Positions 35,258 through 43,568 of a DNA stretch of 64,000 bases are shown in pieces. The first letter of the stretch is position 1, and every line of letters begins with the position of its first letter. Location: positions 62,001 through 126,000 of the forward strand of contig JARVGJ010000002.1 of the NCBI GenBank assembly GCA_029762595.1, read 5' to 3'. A program made the position numbers and the translations under genes. This DNA is from Methanolobus sp. (GTDB lineage: Archaea; Halobacteriota; Methanosarcinia; Methanosarcinales; Methanosarcinaceae). Under the pieces are notes generated by a model. It saw only the letters and a list, made by a program, of their open reading frames with translations, had not been told where the DNA came from and did no database searches.

Positions 35258-36277
35258 TCAATACACCCAGGCATCCACAACAACATGCCAGACACCGGGC
35301 GAATATTTCTTGACCTTGCGATATTCCTTAATCTCAACCTGCCTGCCTTCCTCTGAAGCCGCCTCCATGATGCGGGACACCGGTCTTTCAAATATAAGTG
35401 GTTCGGGGGTTGTTTCATGGTAATGCAACATGCCTCCGGTCTTTTTGATGGCTCTTATACCGTTTTGCAGATAATGATGGGTGGTGCCCACATATCCCAT
35501 TATTACCCTGTCCGCCACTCCCCGGGGTGTGAGTTCTGCACAGTCACCGTTCAAGGCTTCAACGATGTGCTCCACATGGTTGATGGCTATATTCTCCTTA
35601 AGATATTGGTAGGATTGCGGATTGATCTCAATTGCAATTATCCGTGCAGGTTTTGAATGGACAGCCATTGGGATGGTGAAGTATCCGATACCTGCAAACA
35701 TATCCACTACTGTCTCATGTTCAGCTATCCTGCTCATCAATGCTTTCTCATGAAGGTTTCCTTTTGAGAACATGACCTTTGTGACATCAAGCCTGAAAAG
35801 GCATCCATTTTCCCTGTGTACGGTTTCTGTATTATTGCCAGTGAGTATCTCTCTTCCAGGTTGCCTGAATTGTCCGGTTATTCCAAGGTCGCGCACGACT
35901 GTGTTACAGGAAGGGTACATCTGAAGCAGCGAACTGGCTATTTTATCTTTCAGGTGTTCTATGGCCGGGTCAATGGTAACTACGATCACATCACCAAGAA
36001 TGTGCCATCCGGCAGGTAACATCCTGTTCTCCGTATCTTTAATACTACCTTTAAGTCTTTCTCCCAATGAGAGCCATTTATTATAGAAGAGACTATCCTG
36101 CTGGCAGTAGGTCTCAAATCCTTCTATGTCATCGGTAACAGGTATCTCGATGAAGCGTTTGCCGTTATCAATGACCTTAATCTTTCTTCCGGGATCAAGC
36201 TTTCCGGCCTCTTTTACTCTGAGCCTTACAGCCTCAGCTTCTTTTATAGGTACCTTGATAGCTTTATTCATAATCAT
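35258..36277 (-). CDS. taw2: tRNA wybutosine-synthesis aminocarboxypropyltransferase (Taw2/Trm5 family)
   Basis: A 339-residue class I SAM-dependent enzyme acting on tRNA-Phe G37. The SAM site reads VVDMFAGIGYFTIPMA near residue 190, with IAIEINPQSYQYLKENI and LNGDCAEL next. The active-site strand reads DRVIMGYVGTTHHYL instead of the NLP motif of Trm5 methyltransferases, which fits Taw2 (TYW2), the enzyme that transfers the 3-amino-3-carboxypropyl group in wyosine synthesis. A Trm5 paralogue remains a lesser possibility. It is divergent from msvR. Confidence 0.82.
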   Translation of the reverse strand: MIMNKAIKVPIKEAEAVRLRVKEAGKLDPGRKIKVIDNGKRFIEIPVTDDIEGFETYCQQDSLFYNKWLSLGERLKGSIKDTENRMLPAGWHILGDVIVVTIDPAIEHLKDKIASSLLQMYPSCNTVVRDLGITGQFRQPGREILTGNNTETVHRENGCLFRLDVTKVMFSKGNLHEKALMSRIAEHETVVDMFAGIGYFTIPMAVHSKPARIIAIEINPQSYQYLKENIAINHVEHIVEALNGDCAELTPRGVADRVIMGYVGTTHHYLQNGIRAIKKTGGMLHYHETTPEPLIFERPVSRIMEAASEEGRQVEIKEYRKVKKYSPGVWHVVVDAWVY

Positions 36278-36369
36278 CCCTTATTATTCTGACAGATTTC
36301 GCCTCATTTATATATTTTTATGTATGATGGTCGACCTGTAAGGATTTTTCAGTGAATAGGAGTAAATCA

Positions 36370-36385
36370 TTCGCTCCATAGCGAA
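36370..36385. promoter_or_regulatory. Probable MsvR operator, TTCGCT-N4-AGCGAA
   Basis: A perfect 6-bp inverted repeat with a 4-bp spacer lies immediately upstream of the msvR TATA box. From memory, MsvR proteins bind inverted repeats of the TTCG...CGAA type upstream of their own genes. The position would let a bound regulator block TBP/TFB. Confidence 0.65.
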
Positions 36386-36386
36386 C

Positions 36387-36395
36387 ATTTAAATA
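36387..36395 (+). promoter_or_regulatory. msvR TATA box
   Basis: ATTTAAATA centred at 36391 predicts transcription starting about 26 nt later, at or just before the ATG at 36420. The mRNA would be leaderless or nearly so, which agrees with the absence of a ribosome site. Confidence 0.6.
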
Positions 36396-36419
36396 CATTG
36401 TTTGATTATTCAGTATTGC

Positions 36420-37160
36420 ATGAACAACGGAGACAATACTGCTATTTTTTCTACAGATATTGGATTTATTGCTCTTAACGGTTCTGTAAAGATACGTATA
36501 CTTGATTTTTTGAAAGATGGTTGTAAATCATTTGATGAAATAGTCCAGCATACGGGAAAAGCCAAGTCTACTATTTCTGTCCATCTGAATGATCTGAAAT
36601 CCCAGAATCTGCTTGATGAAGCCACAGATCAGGGAGACAGAAGAAAGAAGGTCTATTCTTTGAAATGTCAGTATGTTGCATGTTCCCAGAAACCCGGAAT
36701 GAAGCATTATACTGAAATGCTTGATCTTATTGGCTCTTCTGATATGAGTTCTTTTGGCTGTCTGAAGTGCCTGTTCCATGCAGTACAATATGGTTTTCAT
36801 GCACATGGGGTGAATTGCGACCCTATAATGAAAAAGATCGGCAGTGATGTGGGTGCAAGTCTTTCAAGGAACTTTGTATCAACTGACCAGAACAGTATAC
36901 TGGAGGAAATGATTGCCTTTTGGGAAGAACACGATATCGGAAGCTTCACTGTTATGAGTCAGGAGCCTCTTAAGATAGTTGTTCATAACTTTTTTGACTG
37001 CAGATCGATTCCCATCAGGGAAAAGACACTGTGTTCATTTGCACAAGGTGTCTTTGAAGGCGTTTTCAAAGAAAAAATGGGTCTGGATTGTGTAATGCGC
37101 CTGATTGGCAGATGTGATGAAGATTGTGAAGGTTGCCTTTTCCAGATGTTCTGGCTTTAA
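36420..37160 (+). CDS. msvR: MsvR-like redox transcription regulator (HTH + V4R)
   Basis: A 246-residue DNA-binding protein. Residues about 10-85 are an ArsR-type winged helix (VKIRILDFLKDG, HTGKAKSTISVHLNDLK, RRKKVYSL). The rest is a V4R domain rich in cysteine, including FGCLKCLFHAVQ, VNCDP, FFDCRS and a terminal CDEDCEGC. This matches MsvR, a methanogen regulator whose V4R thiols sense redox state and relieve DNA binding. I choose ATG 36420 over the TTG at 36402 because the TATA box puts transcription near 36417. An inverted repeat over the promoter suggests autoregulation. Target genes other than itself are not visible nearby. Confidence 0.85.
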   Translation: MNNGDNTAIFSTDIGFIALNGSVKIRILDFLKDGCKSFDEIVQHTGKAKSTISVHLNDLKSQNLLDEATDQGDRRKKVYSLKCQYVACSQKPGMKHYTEMLDLIGSSDMSSFGCLKCLFHAVQYGFHAHGVNCDPIMKKIGSDVGASLSRNFVSTDQNSILEEMIAFWEEHDIGSFTVMSQEPLKIVVHNFFDCRSIPIREKTLCSFAQGVFEGVFKEKMGLDCVMRLIGRCDEDCEGCLFQMFWL

Positions 37161-37843
37161 TTTGATATCCTGATAACCCCAAGTTCCCCTTTTACCAGTC
37201 TGCCGATCGCAGCAACAATACCAGGCCCGTCAGTATTTTCCCTGCATGTTATCATGTGTTCCATAAGTCCCAGTCTTTCAATTCCATAGATATCCCTGCC
37301 GTGACCGGTCTTTTTGATAGCTGCTTTAAGTTCTGAGCGTGTAACCGAATTAGCTATTACCCTGTCCTGCTCTGATTTCTTCCAGCTCCACCATTTATCG
37401 ACCTGTTGCTTTGTAAAGACGCCCTCTTTTGTCTTCTCGTCTGTTATCTGAATAATTACTGGCAAATGACCGATGATCCCAAATCGCATAGCTATCTGTT
37501 TTGCAGTCCCGTTTCCAAGCGTTGACAGGTTCTTTTGGGGAATGCTTATAAGGATCCCTACATCCACGATAATTTCATTTTCAAGTATCTTGTGTATGAC
37601 GCCCTGATAAATTTCATTCTCAGCAATTTCTAAAACAGGTGTGCCGAATTTACTGGCAAGGAAATTTGAAGCAAATTCACTATCCTCGCCTTTGACATTT
37701 ACCAAAAGCCAGTTATTTTCACAGATTGAGTATTCTCCCGTGGCATCAAGTTCTCCAAGCTCATTGTTTATCAGTACCTCTGCTGAATGAAGGGCTCTTT
37801 CTCTGTTGCCATATATCTTTAATAACAGTTTTACAGTGGGCAT
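37157..37843 (-). CDS. DUF2110 family protein
   Basis: A 228-residue soluble archaeal protein that I assign to DUF2110. Its central part, VIHKILENEIIVDVGILISIPQ, resembles an S1-like or OB strand pattern, and DKWWSWKKSEQDRVIANSVTRSELKAAIKKTGHGRDI is basic and helix-rich, as in a nucleic-acid-binding region. Function is not established. It is 17 nt after the winged-helix regulator gene on the same strand and is probably cotranscribed. Its 3' end overlaps the convergent msvR stop by 4 nt. Confidence 0.65.
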   Translation of the reverse strand: MPTVKLLLKIYGNRERALHSAEVLINNELGELDATGEYSICENNWLLVNVKGEDSEFASNFLASKFGTPVLEIAENEIYQGVIHKILENEIIVDVGILISIPQKNLSTLGNGTAKQIAMRFGIIGHLPVIIQITDEKTKEGVFTKQQVDKWWSWKKSEQDRVIANSVTRSELKAAIKKTGHGRDIYGIERLGLMEHMITCRENTDGPGIVAAIGRLVKGELGVIRISN

Positions 37844-37860
37844 TTTTATTTTCCTTTCAA

Positions 37861-38439
37861 TTATTGTTTCATTACCAGGTCAAAGATGTTCTGTATCTCA
37901 TTGAGCTTATCCAGACCGTCGTCGTCTATAAGCTCCTCATTCTCTTCTATTGAATTTAAGAGTAACCGGATATCACGGCTGAAAGGACCTATTTTCATTT
38001 TCATTGCCTGAAGCTCTGAATTCTGAGCGAAAAGATTATCGTACGTAGAAACCATCTGTTCATGTAATCTGTTTATGTGCTGCCTGATAAATATTCTATC
38101 TTCCTGGTTTTGAATGTTATTTATATCAGGAGTATCAGTTCCACCATCTGCCTGGATTTCAGGGGATTCACCTTCAATTGCCATAATGAGATTTTTGAGA
38201 GCGTCAACTACCCTGTGCCCATGATCAGTAAGTTCCACATATTTGACCCGCCCTTCTACTGTGAATTGAACAAGGCCATTATCTTCCATTTTTGTCAGTA
38301 TTTTGGTTGTGTGTGCAAAAGTGGAATTGATCTCTTTTGTGATAACCGATGCATATGTTTTCTGTAAGGACCATATGGCCAGAAGGGCAAGGGTTGGCTT
38401 CTCCTGCAAGAAAAGTTGTTCAGTATATTCTTTTGTCAT
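37861..38439 (-). CDS. Winged-helix (MarR-like) regulator with coiled-coil tail
   Basis: A 192-residue protein starting MTKEYTEQLF. Residues about 8-85 form a winged helix (LALLAIWSLQKTYASVITKEIN, HTTKILTKMEDNGLVQFTVEGRVKYVELTDHG) of the MarR/PadR-like kind. The second half is acidic and helical (IRQHINRLHEQMVSTYDNL, LLLNSIEENEELIDDDG) and could form a coiled coil. AGAGG precedes the ATG at 38439; the longer frame to 38523 has no such signal. It heads an operon with the DUF2110 gene. Its targets are unknown. Confidence 0.75.
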   Translation of the reverse strand: MTKEYTEQLFLQEKPTLALLAIWSLQKTYASVITKEINSTFAHTTKILTKMEDNGLVQFTVEGRVKYVELTDHGHRVVDALKNLIMAIEGESPEIQADGGTDTPDINNIQNQEDRIFIRQHINRLHEQMVSTYDNLFAQNSELQAMKMKIGPFSRDIRLLLNSIEENEELIDDDGLDKLNEIQNIFDLVMKQ

Positions 38440-38546
38440 AATGTATCCTCTTAAAAAGCAGTTTGAACCCTTATTTGAAAAAACATCATAATACCTTATA
38501 TTATATATTTTAATATATATCATTAAAATAAAAATAGTATATATGT

Positions 38547-39701
38547 CTATCGGATATCAGCAATTATCTGCTCAATATCTGGAAGATTTGCATTTGTTTT
38601 GAAAGATGTACCGCTGAAATGTGTTCTTGATGCCAGATATCCCCTCTCTTGAAGCTCAGATATAAATAGATATATGGATGAAGCAGAAACTCCCATTTTT
38701 TTGCATAAAATGTGCTGGTCATAGAACATTGGAATCTCCAGTTCATCCCTGCAGAACTCAATAATTTTGATAGCTGATTCCCTGGTGCCAGAATTACGGA
38801 TATTAAGTTCAGCAATTATCTCGCTGCAAAAATCAGGGTTATGCAGTTTTCCAAGCCACATAGGGCCTGCAACAATATTCTTTTCAGCGCAAAGTTTGCA
38901 TTTTTGGTCGATAAATGGTGCAAGACCATATACTGCTTCCTGTTGACCACACCCCGGGCAGTGTATAAAGAATCCCATTTCCTTTATCATCCTGTCAGCC
39001 TGCTTTGCACTCTTTCTGATCGCAAGGTATGTGCGTACATAGTGTCGGGTGGCATGGGATAGGAGAGGTTCCATGGCTTTGTCCTGGAGTGCCAGTTCTC
39101 TGGCGATCCTGCCCAGGAGTATACGTACCCCCATTTCACTGTGGTATTCATTGTTAAAAGGTATTGCAGCATATTTGCGAATACCTGAATTAAGGTGAGC
39201 ACCGCAAAGAGGTGCAGTATCCGTCGCAGTTACTGCAAGCAGGTCAATTACCGAGCTTGTGGCAGCTGCCAGGAAAGGTGCAGGTGTACCAAAAGGATCC
39301 AGGTCAACTATATTGAAATGCTTCTCATGCAGGAGTGCATTTGCATTCTTATGAGTCGCAACCGCATTTTTTCGGATTCCAAGGTTTTCTATATTCTTAA
39401 TTATAAGATCGTAGGCTTCCTTGCTCCAGTCATTGAGGGTTGTGTGGATGCCTGTCTCATTAGCTATCCTGAGTCCGCGTATACCTGAAGCGGAAAGTGC
39501 ATCAACGTATGTGATGGTCTTTTCCGGGCAGGGTTGCATTCTCTTTAGAAAAGCAGATGTTGCAGCTATGGAGATATCCCTGTTCATTTCCATTACAGGG
39601 TTAAAGAAAACCGGGGCTGAAGAAGGTGCAAAATTCGCACCATCCTCAGGAACAGGAACCAGGACTTCGGTATCACCCTCTCTGACTGATCTTACTTTCA
39701 T
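38547..39701 (-). CDS. trm1: tRNA (guanine26-N2)-dimethyltransferase Trm1
   Basis: A 384-residue SAM-dependent enzyme that dimethylates G26 of tRNAs. The N-terminus (NFAPSSAPVFFNPVMEMNRD) and the methyltransferase core (VDALSASGIRGLRIANE, NIVDLDPFGTPAPFLAAA, LLAVTATDTAPLCGAH) are characteristic. A four-cysteine zinc site (CPGCGQQ...CKLC) and a winged-helix C-terminal domain complete the archaeal form. It is 22 nt after the cupredoxin-like lipoprotein gene on the same strand. The tRNA-Arg in this window has G26, the expected target base. Confidence 0.94.
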   Translation of the reverse strand: MKVRSVREGDTEVLVPVPEDGANFAPSSAPVFFNPVMEMNRDISIAATSAFLKRMQPCPEKTITYVDALSASGIRGLRIANETGIHTTLNDWSKEAYDLIIKNIENLGIRKNAVATHKNANALLHEKHFNIVDLDPFGTPAPFLAAATSSVIDLLAVTATDTAPLCGAHLNSGIRKYAAIPFNNEYHSEMGVRILLGRIARELALQDKAMEPLLSHATRHYVRTYLAIRKSAKQADRMIKEMGFFIHCPGCGQQEAVYGLAPFIDQKCKLCAEKNIVAGPMWLGKLHNPDFCSEIIAELNIRNSGTRESAIKIIEFCRDELEIPMFYDQHILCKKMGVSASSIYLFISELQERGYLASRTHFSGTSFKTNANLPDIEQIIADIR

Positions 39702-39723
39702 CGGGTTCCCTGTATATCCATTC

Positions 39724-40218
39724 TTATTTAACGATAATGGTTCCTTTCATCCTCTCTTCATAACCAAGGACTTTGTAGGTATATGTACCGGACTCGTTGA
39801 ATGTGTATTTGAAGGTCAGTCTTTTTCCAATGCTTTTGTTTTCCCAGAGTCCCTCATTGCTCACAAGCGTGAAAATCCTTGCAGGCTCGTTATCGTTGAA
39901 CCATACAATGGTATCTCCGGTATTGATCGTTATATTTCCTGGTTGTGTCAGGAAATTCCTCATGTATATGGTGTAGGTTCTGGGAGCTTCAGACTCTACC
40001 ACTTTAGGGCCGTCATCCTCTTCATCAACAGTTCCTTCTTCTGTTTCATCGAGTGGATCTTCTGTATCTATGTCTTCAGAATCCGTTCCTTCTGTAGTGT
40101 CATCGGTCGTCCCATCCGGTATATCTGTTTCATCTATCTCATCATCGGTCCCATCGACACATCCTATGGCCGAGAATGAGAGCAATATCATAAAAATAAC
40201 CAGTATCTTCGCGTTCAT
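39724..40218 (-). CDS. Cupredoxin-fold lipoprotein without copper ligands
   Basis: A 164-residue exported lipoprotein. Residues 1-20 are a signal peptide ending FSAIGC, a lipobox with Cys20. Residues 21-75 are almost pure Asp/Glu/Thr, a typical surface stalk. Residues 78-164 read as a cupredoxin (PGNITINTGDTIVWFNDNEPARIFTL, GTYTYKVLGYEERMKGTIIVK). The type 1 copper His/Cys/His set is missing: the first His site is Arg, the Cys site is Tyr, the second His site is Glu, although Met near the end remains. It is therefore probably structural or binds something else. The gene is followed by trm1. Confidence 0.75.
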   Translation of the reverse strand: MNAKILVIFMILLSFSAIGCVDGTDDEIDETDIPDGTTDDTTEGTDSEDIDTEDPLDETEEGTVDEEDDGPKVVESEAPRTYTIYMRNFLTQPGNITINTGDTIVWFNDNEPARIFTLVSNEGLWENKSIGKRLTFKYTFNESGTYTYKVLGYEERMKGTIIVK

Positions 40219-40263
40219 TATCTCACCTGCATTATGATATATTTTAGATGGATAAATACCTTC

Positions 40264-40932
40264 TCAAATAGTTTTTAAAAGCCTTATATATATATTTTCC
40301 TTTTCATTATTCTCTTCACTATCAACATCAATTTCTATCACTGCTGCAAAACCATGTGCTGCCATTCCAGGATTCACTATTATCGTCTTACCGTACTTCT
40401 TTATACCTCTGGCTTCATGGATATGTCCGCAGATCATAAGATCGACCCTGTCAAGGAAAACATTCAGTGCCTTGCATCCCACATGTGTGTTCCCCACCTC
40501 ATCCAGAATCCCAAAAGGAGGTGAATGGGTAAGGGTTATTATTCTTTTCGCATTTCCTTTTGGCTGGGAAATTAACCTGGAAACTTTCTCTTCATAGTCA
40601 CATTCCTGTATCTCAAAGGGAGTGCAGAATGGTGTTGGATTTGACCCCCCCAATCCTATGAACAGCACATCATCGATCATAACTGAACTATTATGAAGGT
40701 TTATAGCCCTGGAACTCTCAATGACCGCTATTATGGAATCGTGGTCACAGTTCCCGGGAACTGCCAGTACAGGTTGATCAAAAAGGGAAAATAGTTCCAA
40801 TGCCTTCTCATCAGGTCCGAAATTGGTGATATCCCCTGCAATGAGTACTACATCAACATCCCCTGCCATTTCAAGCAGTTCCTCTATCCTTGAATAGTTC
40901 CCATGGGGGTCAGCAATAGCAAAGAGTCTCAT
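40264..40932 (-). CDS. Calcineurin-like metallophosphoesterase
   Basis: A 222-residue phosphoesterase with the motifs in order: ADPHGN near residue 6, AGDITNFG near 32, PGNCDHD near 60, LTHSPPFG near 138 and CGHIHEARG near 172. The presence of GNCDHD in place of GNHE is usual for the archaeal YkuE/TTHA-like group. I prefer the ATG at 40932 (MRLFAIADPHGN), with GGAG about 9 nt upstream, over two earlier in-frame ATGs at 40962 and 40947. The substrate is unknown. Confidence 0.85.
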   Translation of the reverse strand: MRLFAIADPHGNYSRIEELLEMAGDVDVVLIAGDITNFGPDEKALELFSLFDQPVLAVPGNCDHDSIIAVIESSRAINLHNSSVMIDDVLFIGLGGSNPTPFCTPFEIQECDYEEKVSRLISQPKGNAKRIITLTHSPPFGILDEVGNTHVGCKALNVFLDRVDLMICGHIHEARGIKKYGKTIIVNPGMAAHGFAAVIEIDVDSEENNEKENIYIRLLKTI

Positions 40933-40999
40933 TTCAGGTGTCTCCATATAACGGAATCTCATTCATTGAATTTCATTCACTACTTTTCGTTTTTCATCT

Positions 41000-41782
41000 T
41001 TAAAAGGAACGGTCCCCGCCAAGCAGACCACCTAATGTCTTCTCGCCAAATCCGGCAACACCTTTTGATTCACCTCTTCTTTCTGTGCCAAATTGCCTGG
41101 ATGCAGCAACTATCCTGTCCGCAAGACGTGAGAACGGAAGACTCTGCAGGTAGACCTTACCAGGACCTGTAAGGGTTGCCAGTACAAGTCCCTCTCCTCC
41201 AAAGAGTGCATTCTTGAATCCACCTGCCCACTGTATGTCGTATGTTACACTTTCTGCAAATGCAGTTATACATCCGGTATCTACCCTGATGTTCTCCCCT
41301 GCGGCAAGGTCCTTTTCTACGATAGTTCCACCAGCATGTACAAAAGCGAGGCCGTTGCCTTTAAGTCTTTGAAGTATGAATCCTTCTCCTCCGAAAAGTC
41401 CTGCTCCTATTTTCTTGGTAAGTGCTATATCTATATCTATGCCTTTTGCTGCACACAGGAATGCATCTTTCTGGCACAGGAAACTACCTCCCAGCTTGCC
41501 AAGATCAAGGGGCATTATCTTTCCCGGATAAGGTGCTCCAAAGGCAACATAACCCTTCCCTGCCCCCTCATGGGTAAAACTTGTGATAAAGAAGCTCTCG
41601 CCTGTGACAGCCCTTTTAAGACCCTTCAATATGCCACCACCTGTGGAAGTCTGCATCTTTATCCCGGGTCCCATATACATCATTGCCCCTGCCTCTGCTG
41701 TAACCGTCTCATTAGGGTCAAGCTCGATTTCCACAAGTTGCATTTCATTGCCAATTATTTTGTAGTCTATTTCATCTGCCAT
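41000..41782 (-). CDS. AIM24/TIGR00266 family protein
   Basis: A 260-residue beta-rich protein of the TIGR00266 (AIM24-like) family. Typical stretches are LDPNETVTAEAGAMMYM, GPGIKMQTSTGGG, KRAVTGESFFITSFTHEG, GEGFILQRLKGNGLAFVHAGG and a glycine-rich C-terminus GVAGFGEKTLGGLLGG. The family forms a trimeric beta prism and its biochemical role is not known. It stands alone between the phosphoesterase gene and the cobamide cluster. Confidence 0.87.
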   Translation of the reverse strand: MADEIDYKIIGNEMQLVEIELDPNETVTAEAGAMMYMGPGIKMQTSTGGGILKGLKRAVTGESFFITSFTHEGAGKGYVAFGAPYPGKIMPLDLGKLGGSFLCQKDAFLCAAKGIDIDIALTKKIGAGLFGGEGFILQRLKGNGLAFVHAGGTIVEKDLAAGENIRVDTGCITAFAESVTYDIQWAGGFKNALFGGEGLVLATLTGPGKVYLQSLPFSRLADRIVAASRQFGTERRGESKGVAGFGEKTLGGLLGGDRSF

Positions 41783-41984
41783 TTTTTTTCCTCTGCAAAT
41801 TTAATGTCCTCTGCAATTCAGATATACAATAATATATCCACAACAGTTACTTATAAAGTATGCGAAAACTCCATTTGGGAAATTCAGATAAGGATTTGTA
41901 TTGCCACTATTTATGGTTGTGTTTTAAAATTTTAAAATACTGAAATTTAATCACTTAGCGACACACAACTTAACTTGAATAGTT

Positions 41985-41992
41985 TAATATAT
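41985..41992 (+). promoter_or_regulatory. TATA box of the first cobD paralogue
   Basis: TAATATAT inside AGTTTAATATATCTCCT. It predicts transcription near 42014, so the frame's GTG at 41998 cannot be used. The same element precedes the second paralogue with nearly the same spacing. Confidence 0.6.
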
Positions 41993-42021
41993 CTCCTGTG
42001 CGTAACCAAGTGATGATAAGT

Positions 42022-43506
42022 GTGTACCGAAAAAATTTCCCTCTTCACCTGAAGCATTATTTGCTTGCATTACAAGCAAGGAAGCATAGCGGTAGGGCTT
42101 ATGAGTTGGCAGATAAGTACAACATAGCAGAATCAGCTATTCTTGATTTCAGTGTGATGAAAAATCCCCTGGGTACACCGTTTGATCTCAAGGTTATTGA
42201 TGTTGGAACGATCGTTTCCATGATTGGTGAAAAGTTCCTTCAGTACCCGGATAACAGATATATGGAACTGAGGGGTGCAGCTGCCGCTTTTATAGGGTAT
42301 GGTGTAACCTTTGAGAACATAGTTCCCGGGAATGGGCCATGTGAGTTATTACGTCTTGTGATGGGGGCTGTGGTGAATGAAGATGATCTGGTAATAGTTC
42401 CTTCTCCTTCAGCCGGTCAGTATCGTCATATAGCTGAGATATTCGGTGCCAGTGTGGAAGCATTTTCTCCAGGGGACTTACTACGGTTGTCAAAGATGAC
42501 ATTGGACAGAGCAAAGATCGTCATTGTTGAGAACCCTAATGATCCTACAGGTTCACTTATATCCAGGAATGAGATGTGCAGGATCGCAGAAAAATGTGCA
42601 GAACATAATACTTTGCTTATAGTTGATGAATCGTCTATAGAACTTGCCGATCCTGCTGCAAGCATCGGTGATATGGTATTGGGAAATGACCATCTTTTTG
42701 TAATAAGGTCGGTCTCAAATATCATTGGCATGCCAGGTATCAGGCTTGCATATGGTATAGCTTCAGTTCCTATGTCAGGTGTTTTGAATGCTGCCCGTCT
42801 CTCATGGAATATCGGAGCTTTTGAGGAAGCTATAGGAATCGCATTTCTGGGAATGCCAGGTGGTCCATATTGTAAATACCTCTCCGATTCCAGGTCTTTG
42901 ATCAAAAAGGAGCGCGAATTTATCACAGAACGTCTTTCAGCTATCTATGGTTTTGATCCGGTAAAGAGCAGTGCAAATTACCTGCTTGTGGATGTCATAG
43001 ACCTTTTCCTTGATTCGGTAAGGCTTACTGAAGGTCTTGCTTCACAAGGGATAATGATACGTGAATGCAGTGATTTTTTTGATGGTGAGAAGCGTTATGT
43101 AAGGATATCTGTTCGTCCCAGGGATGAATTTGAACGATTGCTGCATTCCCTTGATGAGGTATTTGCCCGTTTGAGCCGGGAAGATGCCAGAGAAAAACTC
43201 GAAGAGACCATAGAGCATGGTGGCACAACATCTGCTGGCCGGGGCTCCTGTGAATATTATCCCTGTCATTTTTGGGGTCAGGACTGCACTTTCTGTTTCT
43301 GCCCCTTTTATGCATGTGAGGATGAAAGGACTGGTGGCAGGTGGATTGCCAGTTCAACGGGAGGACAGGTATGGAGTTGCGAACACTGTAATTTATTGCA
43401 CAGACCAAAGGTCGCCAAGATCGTGCTTGATGCACTTATGGCAGACGGAGACACTGATGAGAACATAAGGAGGGCATGGAAGGATATCATTGAGCCTCTG
43501 TTTTGA
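42022..43506 (+). CDS. CobD paralogue lacking the PLP lysine (probable pseudoenzyme)
   Basis: A 494-residue relative of threonine-phosphate decarboxylase, side by side with a second copy. The fold-type-I aminotransferase pattern is intact, but the Schiff-base lysine of SLTK is Asn in SVSN (AAT at 42718-42720). Other sites also differ from the partner: GNGPCE for GNGSTE, PSPSAGQY for PRPTFSEY, PNDPTG for PNNPTG, DESS for DEAF. The C-terminal cysteine-rich domain (about eight cysteines, CEYYPCHF, CTFCFCPFYACE, SCEHC) is fully kept. The GTG at 42022 aligns with that of the second copy and fits the TATA spacing. PLP catalysis is unlikely; the metal-binding tail may still work. Confidence 0.8.
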   Translation: MYRKNFPLHLKHYLLALQARKHSGRAYELADKYNIAESAILDFSVMKNPLGTPFDLKVIDVGTIVSMIGEKFLQYPDNRYMELRGAAAAFIGYGVTFENIVPGNGPCELLRLVMGAVVNEDDLVIVPSPSAGQYRHIAEIFGASVEAFSPGDLLRLSKMTLDRAKIVIVENPNDPTGSLISRNEMCRIAEKCAEHNTLLIVDESSIELADPAASIGDMVLGNDHLFVIRSVSNIIGMPGIRLAYGIASVPMSGVLNAARLSWNIGAFEEAIGIAFLGMPGGPYCKYLSDSRSLIKKEREFITERLSAIYGFDPVKSSANYLLVDVIDLFLDSVRLTEGLASQGIMIRECSDFFDGEKRYVRISVRPRDEFERLLHSLDEVFARLSREDAREKLEETIEHGGTTSAGRGSCEYYPCHFWGQDCTFCFCPFYACEDERTGGRWIASSTGGQVWSCEHCNLLHRPKVAKIVLDALMADGDTDENIRRAWKDIIEPLF

Positions 43507-43522
43507 TCTTTTTAAAGATCAA
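43503..43522. terminator. 20-bp palindrome at the end of the first cobD paralogue
   Basis: TTGATCTTT and AAAGATCAA are separated by TT, making a perfect palindrome that overlaps the stop codon. It may terminate the first gene or act as an operator for the second, whose TATA box starts 11 bp downstream. Confidence 0.5.
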
Positions 43523-43532
43523 TTAAACAGGT

Positions 43533-43540
43533 TAATATAT
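43533..43540 (+). promoter_or_regulatory. TATA box of the cobD-cbiB-cobZ-cobS-cobY operon
   Basis: TAATATAT inside AGGTTAATATATTTCCT, nearly identical to the element before the first paralogue. The distance to the matching GTG is 36 nt here and 37 nt there, so promoter and gene appear to have been duplicated together. Confidence 0.6.
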
Positions 43541-43568
43541 TTCCTATTAAATACATGCTTTGATTATT

